A DNA stretch of 64,000 nt from Ooceraea biroi (GCF_003672135.1 NC_039510.1:13020001-13084000); one strand, 5' to 3'. Positions 14,191 to 28,565 are shown, counted from the stretch's first letter. Program-made: numbers and translations. Notes: a model not told the origin generated them from the letters alone.

Positions 14191-14400
14191 GACGATGTTC
14201 CGGCAAGAAATATGCATCAATCTAGTTAATGCAGAACGACTTATATAGTTTTCTGTTTGGGAAAAAATTAATTTGGTTCTCTAGTAACAATCGTGGTGAA
14301 TAATGATCTTTATTTTTGAACGATCTTCATTTTTGTTTTAAAAATTTATCGTTTTGAGTATAATAATTTTATCGTGATATGACTCAAAAGTATCGTTTCT

Positions 14401-14416
14401 ATCATATCATATCATA
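14401..14416 (+). repeat. (ATCAT)3 pentanucleotide repeat
   Basis: Three ATCAT units in AT-rich DNA. Confidence 0.6.
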
Positions 14417-16062
14417 TTGTTGTTCTTTCTAGGAGCAAGTTAAGCTTCAACTCGATTTTGACAGAAAGCTGCAACGAATTGCACTCCGAATTTCGCTTTC
14501 GTCTTCGTTGAACGCGAATTCTGAAGTGTCATCTGTTGATTTCGGAGCAAGCATAAATCTGCTACACGGCTTTCCGTCTTTCCGGGAAGCACTTCCGGAA
14601 ATCTGTCTGAATTACGCACGCTCGCGTTCGCGACGGATTGACGTAAACGACTTCTCTCAGCGTAACGAATTACCCCAACTTCTCGCCGTTGCTCTTCCTC
14701 TTACCCCGGTTGTGCACGGGTTCCGATCGGCGAGCAGCATCAACTGTGCGTGCGCTCGTTACCCGTTCCCTGATTATATAACAACCAGACAGACAATGAG
14801 TGACGGAACAAAGGAATTCCTTGGCGCGGATTCGACATTGAACGGGTCTGCAGTGGGTCTCGAGAGGAAGAGGGCGGAAACTGTCGTCTCTCCCGACATT
14901 AGCACGTCGCGCAGACGTGTCAACCGGTTCAGACAACTCTGAACAGAGTGCGACATTTAGTGTGCATTCGAATGCGGAATCAACGCACAGCATTAAATCC
15001 GAACAAGAAGCTCCTCAACCAGCTCGATGTGTTTTTCAATGAACAAAAATGCATGTTCTTGGGGTTGGATACATTATCCACCCCGCCAAATACGTTATTC
15101 TTTACTTCAACTCAAACAGCCTGCAATTCTCATTCGACGGGAGATTACGGGGATGATTAACGTTGAAGATTGAAAAGTCGCAACTTTAGATCCGTCGAGA
15201 ATGTTAAGGTTTAACGCGGTGGGAATGAAGTGGGAATGTGGGGTTCCACATTTCCTTTTTTCAGCTGGAAGATAGACTTGCGGTTGAAGTGCACGAAGAG
15301 CAATGTGGATATTGTTCGCCGTGGAGCGTCTTCACGCGCGCGCACGTTCGCCGGAAGAATGATGGCTAGAAACGCAGTAAGATCTGTGTGCGATCTAACC
15401 GCGGAACGATTCTCCTAATGCAATTCCTCGAATTATGAGGCTCGGGCGCACGATGCGAATAATTAGCGGTGAGTAATGGCGAATGCTACAATTACACGAC
15501 GACTGGTTGGCCGCGCGGCTGTTCGTTCCTCCCATACACATAGATATCGCACATACACGCGCACTTCAAGTGCCGCTGTCGGCGAGCGTAACGCCTAACA
15601 AAACACTCGCAAGAGAGACGTGCCTCCTGGCAATGGCGCCACGTTGAACAATTATGCCATGCTTTTGCCGCGGCCGCGAAGACGGGAAAGTAGCCTTCAA
15701 TTATCGGCGCGCTCTCGCTACCGCCATAACGCGAAGCAGATATACGGCTGGCGGGTAAATGGCGCTAAACTTTCCCACGGTAGTCGATGTGTCGGAGTCC
15801 ATGAAATTGAAACACTTTACCGCCGGGAGGAGGTTTTCCCCCGGTAGGTTGGCTATAGAGCCGCGCGATTTAGGTCAGACCGCGCAACAACCGAATAAGT
15901 GAGCGAGCTCACTTGATCGTTCTATCCATCGACCGAATAATCGATCGCCGGTCGCCACGCGGCAACGTTATCGCCGACAGGTGCATCGATACACCCGGTA
16001 GCTTGTCACGGAAAAGTTCCACCGGTTGTTGCCGGTGTAACTGTACGTGTCGAGCGGTAGTA

Positions 16063-16091
16063 ACCACCATCACCACCACTACCACCACCAC
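16063..16091 (+). repeat. (ACC)n trinucleotide repeat
   Basis: Imperfect run of ACC/CAC units with single ATC and ACT variants. Translations give His/Thr or Val runs without gene context. Confidence 0.7.
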
Positions 16092-16500
16092 GTGGATGGC
16101 GCTCTATTCTTCGCCGTAAGGTCATTGAAACCCTGACAGTCGGGGACGTGGACGTAATGAAGTGGCGGCAACGAGGGCGTAGGGGAGCAACGAAAGGGTA
16201 AAGGGAGACTGGTATTCTTGGATGTGCGAACACCCAACAACTATGACGAGAAACGGGACGGGCTCATGTATCCCTTGAATTTGGAGAATCTACGCAAAGC
16301 CATTATACACGGGCGATTTCACTGATGACGTGTAACTATTCAGTGTAATTACACAAAATAATTTCGCGCATTGAAAACTTGTTTACTCGATTCTAATATA
16401 ATCTGAGAGCAAGACCGTTCCAAGAGAAATAATGTTGATGTCGTCTATTGTCTAATATCTAAATTACTCTATATGCGTCACGTGCACAAGTGTGCACTTC

Positions 16501-17356
16501 GGTGAAGGCCAATTGTTAGGAGTAATCTTCTGTTCAGGACTGATATTTTACTCTTCCGGATTGATACACGATAGAGATAAATCCGCGTTTAAAACTACAA
16601 CGGTCAGGCGGATGGCAAGTGTCCACCGACGTGGCAAGGATAATCGCGTGAAACAGGAAGAGAGATGAACGAGGAGATACGCGTGCACGTGAAACGGCCG
16701 GAAAGGAAGACGCGCGGAGAACGCGATGATAAGGTAAAAAAGAGATAGACTGGAGGGAAGCAGGCAAAAAGGAGGTAAGGAAAAAGCGGCTCGTTAAGGC
16801 ATGACCTTTAGCGGCGGGAACGTGGGAGGTTATAATGCACTTAGCGCACGGTTTCGTTTATCGTTGACCGGAGTAGAGTCTCGGAGGTTTTGTTGCGGGA
16901 TGAATGCAGGTCGTAGCAGGCTGCAACGTCGCCGGGCGGAGAGAGAAAGAGAGAGACTAAAGGGAGAGGGGAAGAAAGCACCGACCGCGGGACGATCGAG
17001 GGGTGCCGTGGCAGCGACTGGTGCGGGGGACGGTCGGAGGGAACGGTGGCGGGCGGGGTCGAAACCAGACGAGCAGACACAGAGCGTGGAGGGAGCCGAT
17101 GGTGGGGTCGGACTTCTGTGTGCGGGTTATGTGTATGTGTGGATTCACACGGGTAGTGACGACACAACGAACCGCGCGAGGGTACAGACGTGCGTGCGGA
17201 AGGGGGCAGACGACGAGAAGGGATCGCGACGCAAAGAGAGAGGAAGAGAAAGAGGAAGAGAGAGGGAGAGAGAGACCCGGGTGAGTTAGGGAGAAAGGAA
17301 CGATTGAAAGACGAGACGGAGAAAGATGGCGCGAGGCGGACAGAACGAGAGATGGC

Positions 17357-17395
<39 letters not shown>

Positions 17396-18110
17396 CAGAC
17401 AGAGGTCAAAGGCCTCCGTACAGCGCCAATGTGCCACGAGTAACCACCGACTGAGCTTTCCACCACCAGCACCAGACCTACTACCACTGTTACCCGGCAC
17501 TGTTCCACCACCGATTTCTCTCTCTTTCTCTCACACTCGGTCTCGTCCCCTCCGTCTGCCTCCTGCTCAATGATAATGTATTCCACTGACACACACGAAC
17601 GTCACGCAACGTGCACACCCGAGCAAAGTGAACAGGATAAGCGACGAGCGGGAGGAAGACGAGAAGGCAGCGATGAGGAAAGGGGAGTGAGGGAGAGGAG
17701 GGTATCAGGGGAAGCGGGTGTCCACCTCTTCGGCACTCTGGACGGACACGCATGCGTGTTTGCACACTCAGCGGCGCATTTAAGCGTCTCTCCCGGGATG
17801 TGCACGCACGCCGAGGGATGCGTGTGAGTGTACACGCGTGTGCGCGCATTCAGGAGAGCTCGTATGGCATCCAGCAGCGGAAAGATGGGTGACGCGAGAA
17901 TGGAGATAGAGGGAGAGAAGGATAGACAGAGACAACCGACGGGCAAAGGAGGGAGCAGTGGAGAATAATGCGTGTCTCGACCCAGCGAGCAAGAATGAAG
18001 GCAAGAGTGTTTTCTGGAGAAGGTCAACGTATCGGGCACGAAGGAGACGCGCATGCCGACGAATAATGGCGGTCGAAGGTCGATGGCGCTGATGATTGTC
18101 GGCTAGTCTT
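16501..18110 (+). other. Long purine-rich (G/A) block
   Basis: From about 16600 to 17960 the plus strand is strongly G/A-biased, most extremely at 16920-17010 and 17210-17400, where the (AG)14 run lies. A short C/T-rich reversal occurs at about 17440-17570. Polypurine tracts this long can form triplex DNA and bind GAGA-type factors. Opposite-strand frames of about 210-220 codons read as Leu/Ser/Arg runs and are rejected as genes. Confidence 0.5.
17361..17389 (+). repeat. Perfect (AG)14 microsatellite
   Basis: Fourteen uninterrupted AG units, the longest pure dinucleotide run noticed. It sits in the purine-rich block 16501-18110. Opposite-strand frames across it read as long Leu/Ser runs and are not genes. 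Confidence 0.85.
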
Positions 18111-19558
18111 TTACTCTGTCTCTTTTTTTGGGTCTGCCCCTCTTTGATGACGGGAAACACCAGCGGATCTTCGTATCGAAATGACAGCTGCTAAAGTGCG
18201 TGTAGGAATAAAAATTGAGACTTGCGACATCAGGACCTGAGCGGCCGTAAAGGATACTGTCGTGAGCGAAGACGAATTGGACATTAGAATTCACGAATAA
18301 ATTGGCCGTAAAATAAAGAAGCAAGAATAAATTGAAGAAATGAATACGCTGTCAGAGAGAAAAATGAGCTGAGGCGATGGTGTTCTTGAAAACAGAGAAA
18401 GAACAGGGATGCACGTGTCAACCAGGATACGATATTTAGCATATGGATCCACTTAGGGGTTCAAGCATCTTGAATTTTTACGTCAACTAAAGTACCCTAA
18501 GTCTTGCTTGAATGAGAAACACATTCTTGCCCAAAATCTGTTGCTTTCCTTCGAATCGGAATAATCATCAAAACGATTGCGAGATCAGTGTCTCGAGCTT
18601 CAGCACTATGGACTTGATCGCAACAATTGCGAGTGATGGTAATACTGCTCCCGCAAAAAGGTGAACGTTTGGCATTTCCATGATCGTGGATTAATGGATT
18701 CACAAGAGAATTCCTTCTCGCTCTGTGATTGTCGTGCTGGATAATTCACGAAATTGTGTTTAGATGTTGCTCAAGTCAACAGCGGAATCGTCGGGCTCGA
18801 GACGCGCGAATGTAATTACAACTGTTGGATACACGCAGCGAAGAGACGTACATGCTGCTCTCCGATGAATGTAGATCGAGTTTGTATAACGCGCTCCACA
18901 ACGTCGGTTGCACATGCGGTGAAACCGCGACCACAACCTACTGTTTAAATCACGGAGACTCGATATTGGGTGACAGTTTCACGTACAGTTTGGGATTGTT
19001 GCTCACTAGTAAGAAAACATTGCTGTTGTGGGATCCTAAATTCAGTCGATATATTAACCTTCCTTCGCGATATGTATCCAACATACTTTCAATAAAATTA
19101 ATCAGTTTAACGTACATGTATCATATACATAATTTCCAGACATATTTTAAATATAAAAGTTGATGCAATTAATTGTATGTGTAAAAAATGTATTGTTTAA
19201 TCTTATCGAAAATAAGATGTTTATTAAAAAAGATCGTGAAAGACTCAATTCTCATGTTAATCTACCAAGAAGTCTTTGAATAAATTAATCGTATCACCGT
19301 CGCCACCGCATTCTTATTAAGACCTGAAACACGCGGGAGATGTGGAACATGTTCCACTGACATTATCCAGTAGGGGTCCAAGGTTGCGCCGGCTGGCGAT
19401 ATCAGCAGAGCGGCAAAGTCGTGCTTCCCCAAACACAGCGGTGCCAATGTCGTCATCCGGCGAAATCGCGTTATTACGAGGCATAAACGCATGTGAAAAT
19501 AACAGTTTCCTCAGACTAAGGCTGGCCTTCAAACCTAAACCTAGCCGCGCGTTTGCAG

Positions 19559-19575
19559 GCAAGCAAGCAAGCAAG
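19559..19575 (+). repeat. (GCAA)4 tetranucleotide repeat
   Basis: Four perfect GCAA units plus one base. Confidence 0.7.
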
Positions 19576-19742
19576 TAACCGAGTGCGCGCCTCCGACCAT
19601 CTGGCGCAATAAACAATTCCGCGAGGAACCTTGAACGACGTGAGGTGCGTTGACCCGCCGTTAACCACTGCGGCGACACGCAGGTGGATTCAATAACGTT
19701 CCCGCGGAATTGTTTCGTAGTATCGTTCTCGCTTCCTTTCTC

Positions 19743-19760
19743 TCCTCCTCCTCCTCCTCG
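19743..19760 (+). repeat. (CTC)n trinucleotide repeat
   Basis: About six CTC units in a pyrimidine-rich stretch. Frames through it lack splice or start context. Confidence 0.7.
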
Positions 19761-22084
19761 TCCTCCTTCGAACGTGCGTTAAACGCGCTCCGTTGAATCG
19801 TCGAGCGACCCACCAACACGATTCACACACGTACACTTCTGCTCCGACCGTGTTTACGTATGACATTTCAATGGATCATCTCCTGCACGAAACGTCCTGA
19901 CGCTCCGTCGCCTCCATTTTCAAGCGCGCGCACGCGAGTAAGGATGGACGAAAATAAGAAATAATTGTCTCCGGTATCGTTATCAGTTATCCGATGCCAT
20001 AATAGCGTATTCTAGGTTCTCTCTCTAGGTTCCTGTCATGCTCAGCCCTCTCTTTTCCTTCGTCTCTTTCCCACTCATCCTCTCTCGCGTTCTTCGTGGT
20101 ATTAGATAGCGATCGTTCGACGAATCCAGTTTCCTGGTTGGAGTCCTTTCTCTCGGTGCGCCGACCGATGCGCCCTGCAACGGCAGCTCGTTATATACCG
20201 TTAGGATAACAGCGGCGACCCAGATCCTCCTCCCGGAGGAGGAGCCGACGTCCTCTTCGACGAGGATTTTCCTACTTCAGGCAACGGAGATCGAAGCGTT
20301 CGTCGGTGAAAGCATAATGGATTGAAGCGATACGGCGTTCCCGCTGAGCTAGGCGCTTCTCCCTTCCACACTCACCCACATATACATAATTCACATGTAC
20401 AAAGCAACATCAGATTGTGTGTTCGTATTAGGCCTAGATTTTTATTATCACTATCATCCTACGACTCTGGAATTCTTAAGTCTAATTCTTAAGGGCTTGA
20501 ATTCCAAGAACTTCGTAGCGTTTTCTCCTGGAAGAGCGAGCCAGTGTTTGCGAAAGTGACTTGAGTTTTCAGGAAGACATTTAGGACGTGTCTAGTAGCC
20601 TGCGTATTCGTGTTTACATCGCTGAAACTGTGCTTAAAATTCAAAAGATGAACCGAAGTTAGACGTCCGACTTTACCAGCTGAAACTGTAAGGATGCGCT
20701 TCCAGCCTTTTCCTTGTTTAACGTTTTATATACGAAACAGAGAATATAATTATCCCGAAAGTAAGCAACGTCCGCGTGCCAGAGACGTACGTTTGGTAGA
20801 GGGAAGCGTGAAAGGACGGTTTCGTGTGGAAAGACTTTGCCTTTGCAGAGCAGCACGCCCTTTCATTCGCCGGATGATTCAACGAGGCCGCTACCTTCTC
20901 TTCTTTACGACTCGCCCCAACTCTCACCACCTGCGCTTTTCACGCGCCGAGAGGATCTCTGTCTGTGTGTATGTGTATGAGAAATGGTTATTTATAACCG
21001 ACCCGCTCGTTCCTGTCGATCGTTCCCAGCCGATTTTACAACAGGTACATGGGTTCCTGAGTTGCCTTTCCGTCGAGACGTGGAGCCGGTTCCCTAACCG
21101 GCTCGTCGGCGCGATGGTGAAACTCTCGGACTGCTGTGCGGAAACCTGCGAGAGCCGGGTTCGATAAGCCCGACGAAACTGGTTCGATGAGTGAAAAACG
21201 ACCGTGAGTCTGTGTCGGATCGATGGAGCGAAGTTAAGTGAAGCCCAACCGACCGTTTTCGTCACGGACGGATGTGCTGGAGATCCATGCTCGGATTACA
21301 CGTTATACGTGATATTAATGCGCGGGAAACACATTCCAGTGATTTTTGACAGTTTGAATTTGCTAAGTGTTGCTTACGAGTGAACAATAATATATATAAA
21401 TCCCTCGTGGTCTTGGGAAATATAATGGAAATTGCCGTCCGATCCGATAATCTCGGGACGACTTAATCTCTTCGGATCGAGATTGATCGCATGCCGGCCG
21501 TATCTCGCTTTTATTCTCTCCCGGTCGCTAATCAGTCTGTATTCTTCCGCAATTGAGATCCGATAACACGTCAGATTAAAATCCAGCTGCCGGTCAGTAC
21601 GTTATCAATGCCTGCGCGACGTGCGATAAAAATACTGCTCGCAACGTTCTCGCCGTCTATCGGGAACGTGTCCCAAGAGGGACACCGTATTTGACATCGA
21701 TAACGACCGCGCGATCGTATTTACGTATTTCTTGGCGGCGATCGACTTCTTTCAGTGACTGCGACACGTAATTATCTCGCCGCGAGAAGTCGAGGACGAC
21801 TCTTCTGGTCGTCTGACATCGGGTTATCGGCTTTGCTATTTCTGGACGCTTACGCGCCTCGTTATCGGGCATCAATATGCCTGCATACGTTACACGTGTC
21901 GCCGTGCGTACTCGCGAAACCGATTTCTTTTCCTCTTTGCGCGAATCGTCGCAAACTAGACGAGAAAAATTTGCGCCATCGAGACGCAATCGAGCTCCGA
22001 ATAAACTGCATGTGAATTGAAATGAAATGCATTGAATTGTAATTGTATTTGTAATTGTAAAATGATTTAAATTGTATGATTATT

Positions 22085-22170
22085 GCATATTAATACTCTA
22101 TTATATGCTGCATTATATGTGCCGCATTATATGCGCTGTAGCATACTCTCCATTGTATACTGTATTAGTA
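22085..22170 (+). repeat. Degenerate tandem repeat of a TGCATTATATG-like unit
   Basis: Units such as TATATGCTGCATTATATG and GCCGCATTATATGCGC recur at roughly 15-20 bp spacing, then decay into related TATACTG words. It follows an AT-rich stretch (about 22030-22075) with repeated TTGTAATTGTA words. Non-coding. Confidence 0.45.
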
Positions 22171-25100
22171 CCTCGAGCAAGCTGATCTCAGAGCATAAAA
22201 TTATTCGTTTCATCAGAAAGCAGCGTCGTGTCTACAAAGAGTGTAGAATTGTAAAACTTTTAATTAAAACAATTGGGTCATCCACCATCGGTGCATTATT
22301 TGAAGCAAAGACAGTGCGCGCGATAAACACATGGACTATGATATGCCAGGTCAAATGAAAATTGCTACCATTTATACACACGCGTAATGTTATACTGCTC
22401 GCTAATTAATGTACCACCACCGGCAAATAAACTGACGCAAATCAACCTCCAATTATTTCGCCCTATTACGCGTGACGTTATAATTGACGCGTCGAGGTTT
22501 TCATTATCGGCATCATCGTCATTAGATGAACTGGAATATGTCGATCGCGTAGGCCAGTTGCTGGCTCGCTCAAAAGTGGCATGTGTGGAAACTGGTCCTT
22601 ATCACATCGAGAACGAGCCATTGCGCGTGTCGCCAGTTGCGATCTTCGTGGCTCTGTGTGTGCATGTGTGCGAGTAACGGCGCAGTTATCGCGAATAAAA
22701 TATTGTCCCGAAGCGTGTTCGTTTACTCGTTCTAATCCACGACCGTTAATACAAGCGCTCGCGAGGACCACATTATTCAACCGGTGAGTTTATCGTGCCG
22801 GCCAAGAATTCGTGAAAAACGAAGGCCAGCTGATACGACTTCTGGATCGGTCACGCTCTCGCACAATTGCATGAGATTTGAAAGGCCGCCATTCATACTG
22901 TTCAGACAAAAAAAAGAGACCGAATTCTATTCGGTCCGCACGACAGGGCAACGATTTATCGTGCGACGACAGAGTTCGACTTTTGGCCCACATCCTGCCG
23001 ACTTAATCGACCGCGAGAAAAAATTGTTTTCTCAGAAACGGCAGATAATTCCGGACGCTATCTCGCTCCGCGTGCACAAGCGCGCGTATATGCGACGTGC
23101 ACAATGTGATGCTGGTGCCCGTATGACAGCCTCAGCATAGTTTAGTATCGGTTATATAAAAATTCAGCAATCCGTGTAATATTTATGACAGTTGAAAATC
23201 ATCTTTTCTGAGGCACAGCGAGAACCATCACGTTTAAGTTCCAGAAAGCTGGAGGGAAGATTGAAGATTGAAGACTCATAAGAAAAGCGAAGATACTATT
23301 ATAGGATTATACGTCCTCATGTCATGCTGAGAAAAGTTTCAAAGCTGAGAAGTACAGATTCGCTTAGCAGCTTATAAAAAGTAAATTGCAAGACGTGAAT
23401 TCTCGATATAAATCATTCTCGGATGTAACTGTATTCATCTCGAAATTAATACCTCAATGCTTTATCTTAACCCTTGGAATGAAATTCTAAAGGTATACGA
23501 ATAAAAGGATTTCGAGCGAAATCTGCAATTAGCAAATACATGCTATCAGGATGATTCAAAAGGCTTCGCAGAGAGTGCTTTAAGTAGCTTTTCAGCTACG
23601 TTGAAGTTGATGCGACTCGGCAGGTCGCTACATAGAAATTAAATGCCTCGAGAGCGGCCAAATCGATCGAAGCGACGACGAAGGACGAAAATCTCCATGG
23701 ACGAGCCAGCTGTGCCGCCGGCTGAAGCGAAGCTGCGTACACAATGGCACGCCGAAAGGGACGTCGAAGGGTGGAACGCCAGGGCAACGACTTCGGTAAA
23801 AAAGGAAGGGGCTCGGAAGGACGAAGGGGGAGTCCCGGGGGACTCGGCGCGATGACGCGATACATTCCAGGAACGAGGGTGGTCGGACTCACGTGTCTTC
23901 TGTCGTCATCCCTTCCCTCCCTGTCCGGAGTCTGGTTTCTCCCTCCCCTGGCGCCCCTGCTCCCTGTGATCCCTGCAGTCTCTGCTACCTGCTACCCTCC
24001 TCCAAATGCGCCGTGCCCAGGACACACCCCCGGATAGAAACCTGATCCCCGGGTCGACGGTATTTTCCCGTCGCACAAAGGCACGAGGAAATACCTCAGT
24101 CTGCCATCTGAGTTTTATCTCGGCTTTTCTCGAGTGACACAGGTGTCATCGGACCTACCGCCGCCTTCTCCCCTCTGACCCCTGTGTCTGGAACTTGCTT
24201 CAAACTGAGGAAGACATAAATGCATTCTCCGGCGAGGTGCGCGGTAATGTTAACGCTTTACTACCGTCCATAAAATGGTGGATACGGGAAACTTAAAGTG
24301 ATAGGTAGAGTTATCGGCACACAAAGCAAGACGGGATGTTGCACTCCATTGTGTTTTAAGAAGTGGAGGAGATTAAATATTATTTTGATATTAGCAATAA
24401 ATAATAAGAATCATTATTCGATATAAATATTACGAATATTATTTAATAGACATTAGCATTATTTGATATGAGAAACATTGTTACACCACCTCGATTAATT
24501 CGATACCGATATCATTCAATTTACAACACAAATACAAGAATACAACGATAAGACTTCTCAGAAGAAGCTGAAGGCCAAAGTGAAAATCCTTTCCCTGCTA
24601 AAGCAGGTTGCATATTCTCAAACTTCTTGTAAGCAGTCGACATAAATATACTAAATATTTATCCATTAGCATTTAGATATTAAATCTAGCGGGCCTATGG
24701 CTTCTGTTCCATAGGAGCACAGCTTCCCACTGGTCGACGATCCATGTCCTTATGTAAATTTATGTACCATAGCCTCAGTTGGAAAACATTCTCGGAGGAA
24801 AAGGGCGGAAGAAATAAGTAGAGAATAAGAGGCCATCGACGGCAATGACCAATTGCGCAAACAACGTTACGAGGCTGATTCCAGCGCATGAGCAATAACG
24901 TTAACTGTCTGCTACAAGATCCGTCTGTGCGTCCTTTTCCATGTCGAATAGCTGAGCTTCTCGTTCGTCTTGCTCCGGCTGAGTCAATGCTGCTTTTTGC
25001 CGATCGTTGTGTCTCGATGCCCTCGGTTCGTAGATTTTTATTCTCAACGGATTCTTTCTCTTTCCCGCTCATCGAGAGGATCAACGAGTCGGAACGAGCA

Positions 25101-28100
25101 AGTTCGCGGGTCACCGAGAGCGGGCTCTTGCCAAGTTGGAAATCCGATTTGGCTCGAAACTTTCCGACAGCCACTGGTTCGCCCGAAAGAAGTTCGACGC
25201 AGCCGGAGAAGCGGGTCTTCCGCGACCTTGAAACTTGGCTATTCCCAAAGGAAGAAAGTAGGTGTTCCAAGTTTTCTCAGTCTCCCGGATTAATGGCGAC
25301 GAATCCGACGTCCGAAGAACTGAGATCGAATCATCGAGCATCGTTGAATTCAACAAGAATAAACGATTCTCGCGAGAAAATAGATCACCCTGCCGTCAAA
25401 TTTCATCCGATCTTCATCCGACAAAGAAAGGAAAGGCAAAGACAGAAAATATCAAAATGATCATCATGCTCGCTGATGATGATGATTAGAGACATCAGTA
25501 ACACTTTTCCCAACGAGATCGCTGTCAAAAAATCGATGAAGCCTAACGAATCGCATTGAAATAGTAAACATCCAGTTAGCATTGTCAGTATTGTCCATCG
25601 TAAAGCTAGGTGCAAGTCTTTACGCGAGAATAATTGCAGGCAGTTGCAAAAACGGGATCTCTGACCCGCACGCGTTTACGCAATGCGGCATGACTATTTA
25701 CGTTGCATGACTAATGGATCTCAGGATCGCGAGATCCTAAATTAAAACGGCGAACGTATATTTACCAGATCACGCGTGTCTTGAGTACGTGAACCCTTGA
25801 ACATTCCACGCGACAGCTCGCTAGCTGCGTTGTGTCGTTCATCATCCAGGCTCTGGCACACGGTCGTGACCGTTCCTCGCGGTGATTTTCTGGAAAGGGG
25901 GTCATCGTGCGGAATCGGTTTCGCCGTAAATCATTGCGGTAGACATAGAGAAAGGAATGGCGAGCCCGCGCTCGTTGAAACTGAAATTGTTACTGACTGG
26001 CGTCGACAGCGATCAGCCACTATTAATTCCTCCACGTCGCACTCGTGTAATTGCTGAGATCGATAGCAGACGTAACGGTTTTCCTATGAAAAGAAACCGA
26101 ATCATCACTTTATCCGCTTTCAGCTGAACATTTATTTTCGTGCTTTATGAATTCTTTATATAAAAGACTGTCTGCTGTATTTAACTGGCATAATAGTGAT
26201 CTCCAAAACGATCTTGCAAAATGTCAGATCATTTTGCGCGTGTGAAACCAAAACGATGCAGATATTGACTCGCGTCTGGAAAATCGGTTACAATTGTTTA
26301 CGATATTTATAGTACTGTAAAAAGGAAACTTGGTGGTCTCATCTTATTTTCCTTGGCATATTGGACATCCGGTGACATCGCTTCACGAACGAGTTCGTGC
26401 CAAATTAATTCGGCGAAGGTAACGGTTGAACAATTCTTTCCTGTTCGACATTTGATCGAAATAAGAGATGACGATCGCAAGGGGAGAATTCTAACAGTCG
26501 TAGATCGATGTAACGAGGGAGAAAAAAAATACTACCTGTCATGGTTGTCGACGAGAACAATGGAAACAGATCCTGGTTGTTCCGCTGGTACGTTCAGCGT
26601 CGCCGTAGACGACAAAGCGTAATTTTTGGTAGTTAATGGAACGAGATGCATACTCAGCGAAACGAAAATGTGACCCAAAGAGAAGTCTGCAAAATCTTTT
26701 CATGGCTTCCTTTTTGTGACATGAAAAACCGTGCTTTCAACCAATTTCAGAGATTGTTACGTAGCAGATTGCAAGAAGTTAAATGAAACAGAATATTTTA
26801 TGGACATGAAACTTTTATTCTAACAAGATTGAAGATTGATATAACTTTAGTATAATAAATTTTATACCATACAAAGTAGGTTTTACTGCTTTTCTCATAA
26901 TAAATATATTTTATAAAAACGGTTTTGGGTATTATTCTTTTGTCAATCGTTTTCAATGCAGCCAAAAAATGTCAGCCTTCACGGGTAGAAGTTTTTTTAC
27001 AAAATAATTATTGCAAATACAATCTTCTTTTATCAAATTATATTGCTCAATTAGAGTATAATACCGTATGTAAGCTCACTGAGAATAAGATATTGGATCA
27101 ATTTAATGGCGAACATGATTCTGGAAAGAATTAGCGAGCCCATGTACATACATTATGGGGCCCAGACGTTTCACATAACCACCATGGCAGAGAAATAAAT
27201 GTGCTGCGAGTGGATGAGCGAGTTGCACCACATGTCGGATATCAAATAGCAGAGCACACTGACTCGTTGGCATGTTAGACGAACGAAATTGAAAACCCAT
27301 TTAGTGCTGAGAAGGCATCGTATACTACGCAGATGCGCTTACGTGTATTCGCATAAGCGATAAATGATGCGCGACTACGTGGCAACAAACGTTCGGTAAA
27401 AGGCCAAGGTAAGGAAGGTACTGAAAAGAATAAATGAGAGACTCAAATATCTATAGAGACGTGCGAGGCTGACGAGATGTGCTTGAACAAAAGTGGTACA
27501 AGGCTCCAGGAATAACGCTGCACATTGGAAGAATGTGCGGACAAACTTGTTCCATAATGATATAATATTAAAACTTTTAAGAGAACATGTCCATATTAAG
27601 AGTTTCCAAATTTAATGCAAATCCCAATATATCTTAATATTGTGTGTATCTGCAATAATAATCATTTGGAAAGAAATTTTTCTACCTCGATGACTGCCTG
27701 AGTGAAACTCGCTGAAGATTTCGTTGCAGCAGTTTTATTTTCGAAACAATTGCAACATTAATTACTATAAAATTATTTAACTAGATCTGTACACATAGCG
27801 CCAGTATTGAGCGACTTTTTACCACATTAAAGCATTCCGATTCAGGCGTGAGTGCACGTATCTGATCTACGCCGACAACCCGAGAGTAGTAGAGATAAAG
27901 GTAACAAGTAACAATAATTAATGCCCGCGAGCGACACGCGCGATTATAATGGTGACTAATGCTCGCACCGTTAGTGACATAAATGGGACTCTAACAGTAT
28001 ATGTACAATCGTCGAATCGGTGAAATGCGACGCGTGCAACGAGCGAGACGCAGAATTCGTTTCGAAGTTCACCGTTACCCGCGAACGTATAAAAACGCGA

Positions 28101-28549
28101 GCAGGGGAGGAAAAGAGAAGAACAGAGAGGGGGAGGGGATAATAAATGTAAAGCACGGGGCTACATCACGCCACACCGCGGTTACCTAAACTTTCTAACG
28201 GCGTCTCTAGGAGTATCGCGAAATTACTTATGGTGGCGAGCAGCAAACGTACGTATTTATACGTACACGTGCACATGCACACACATGCACACGCGACGCG
28301 TACAGCGCGTGCTTTCTCCCGCGACGTAATATCATGCGAGCGAGCCACGCAACACGCGTCCAGCACGCTTCACCTGGTAACGTTTTTCCGTGCGACTCGC
28401 ATAGTTACTCGCGGCAGGTGCAGTAATATACCTGGACCCTAACGGTGGAGAACCGGTCGGAATGACGGGGAGGTTTTCGCTGTCGCACGTCGATTCGATG
28501 ATTTATGCACGGTTTTTTGTGGGATCGCTGTCTGGGAATATTAATCATC

Positions 28550-28565
28550 GAGAGAGAGAGAGAGA
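28550..28565 (+). repeat. (GA)8 microsatellite
   Basis: Eight perfect GA units in otherwise unremarkable non-coding DNA. Confidence 0.75.

Larger units (their letters stand above)
14191..16500. other. Non-coding stretch
   Basis: AT-rich at 14210-14430, then mixed. A 144-codon plus-strand frame at 14508-14942 has no recognisable domain and no conserved-looking start, and is not called. Otherwise only the pentanucleotide and ACC repeats stand out. Confidence 0.55.

Noticed and set aside
16841..17592. Two minus-strand frames of 211-219 codons
   Set aside because: They are created by the polypurine block and read as Leu/Ser/Arg repeats, with no domain or splice signals.
18103..18324. Minus-strand frame ending KRGRPKKRDR, like an AT-hook
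   Set aside because: A single short basic motif at the end of a 73-codon frame in purine-rich DNA, with no other support.
21100..21180. tRNA-like GGGTTCGATAAGCCC motif
   Set aside because: The T-arm-like stem has a nine-base loop, and there is no matching acceptor stem, D-arm or anticodon arm.
23460..23480. TTAACCCTT resembling a piggyBac-type end
   Set aside because: No partner inverted end or second TTAA at a plausible distance was found.
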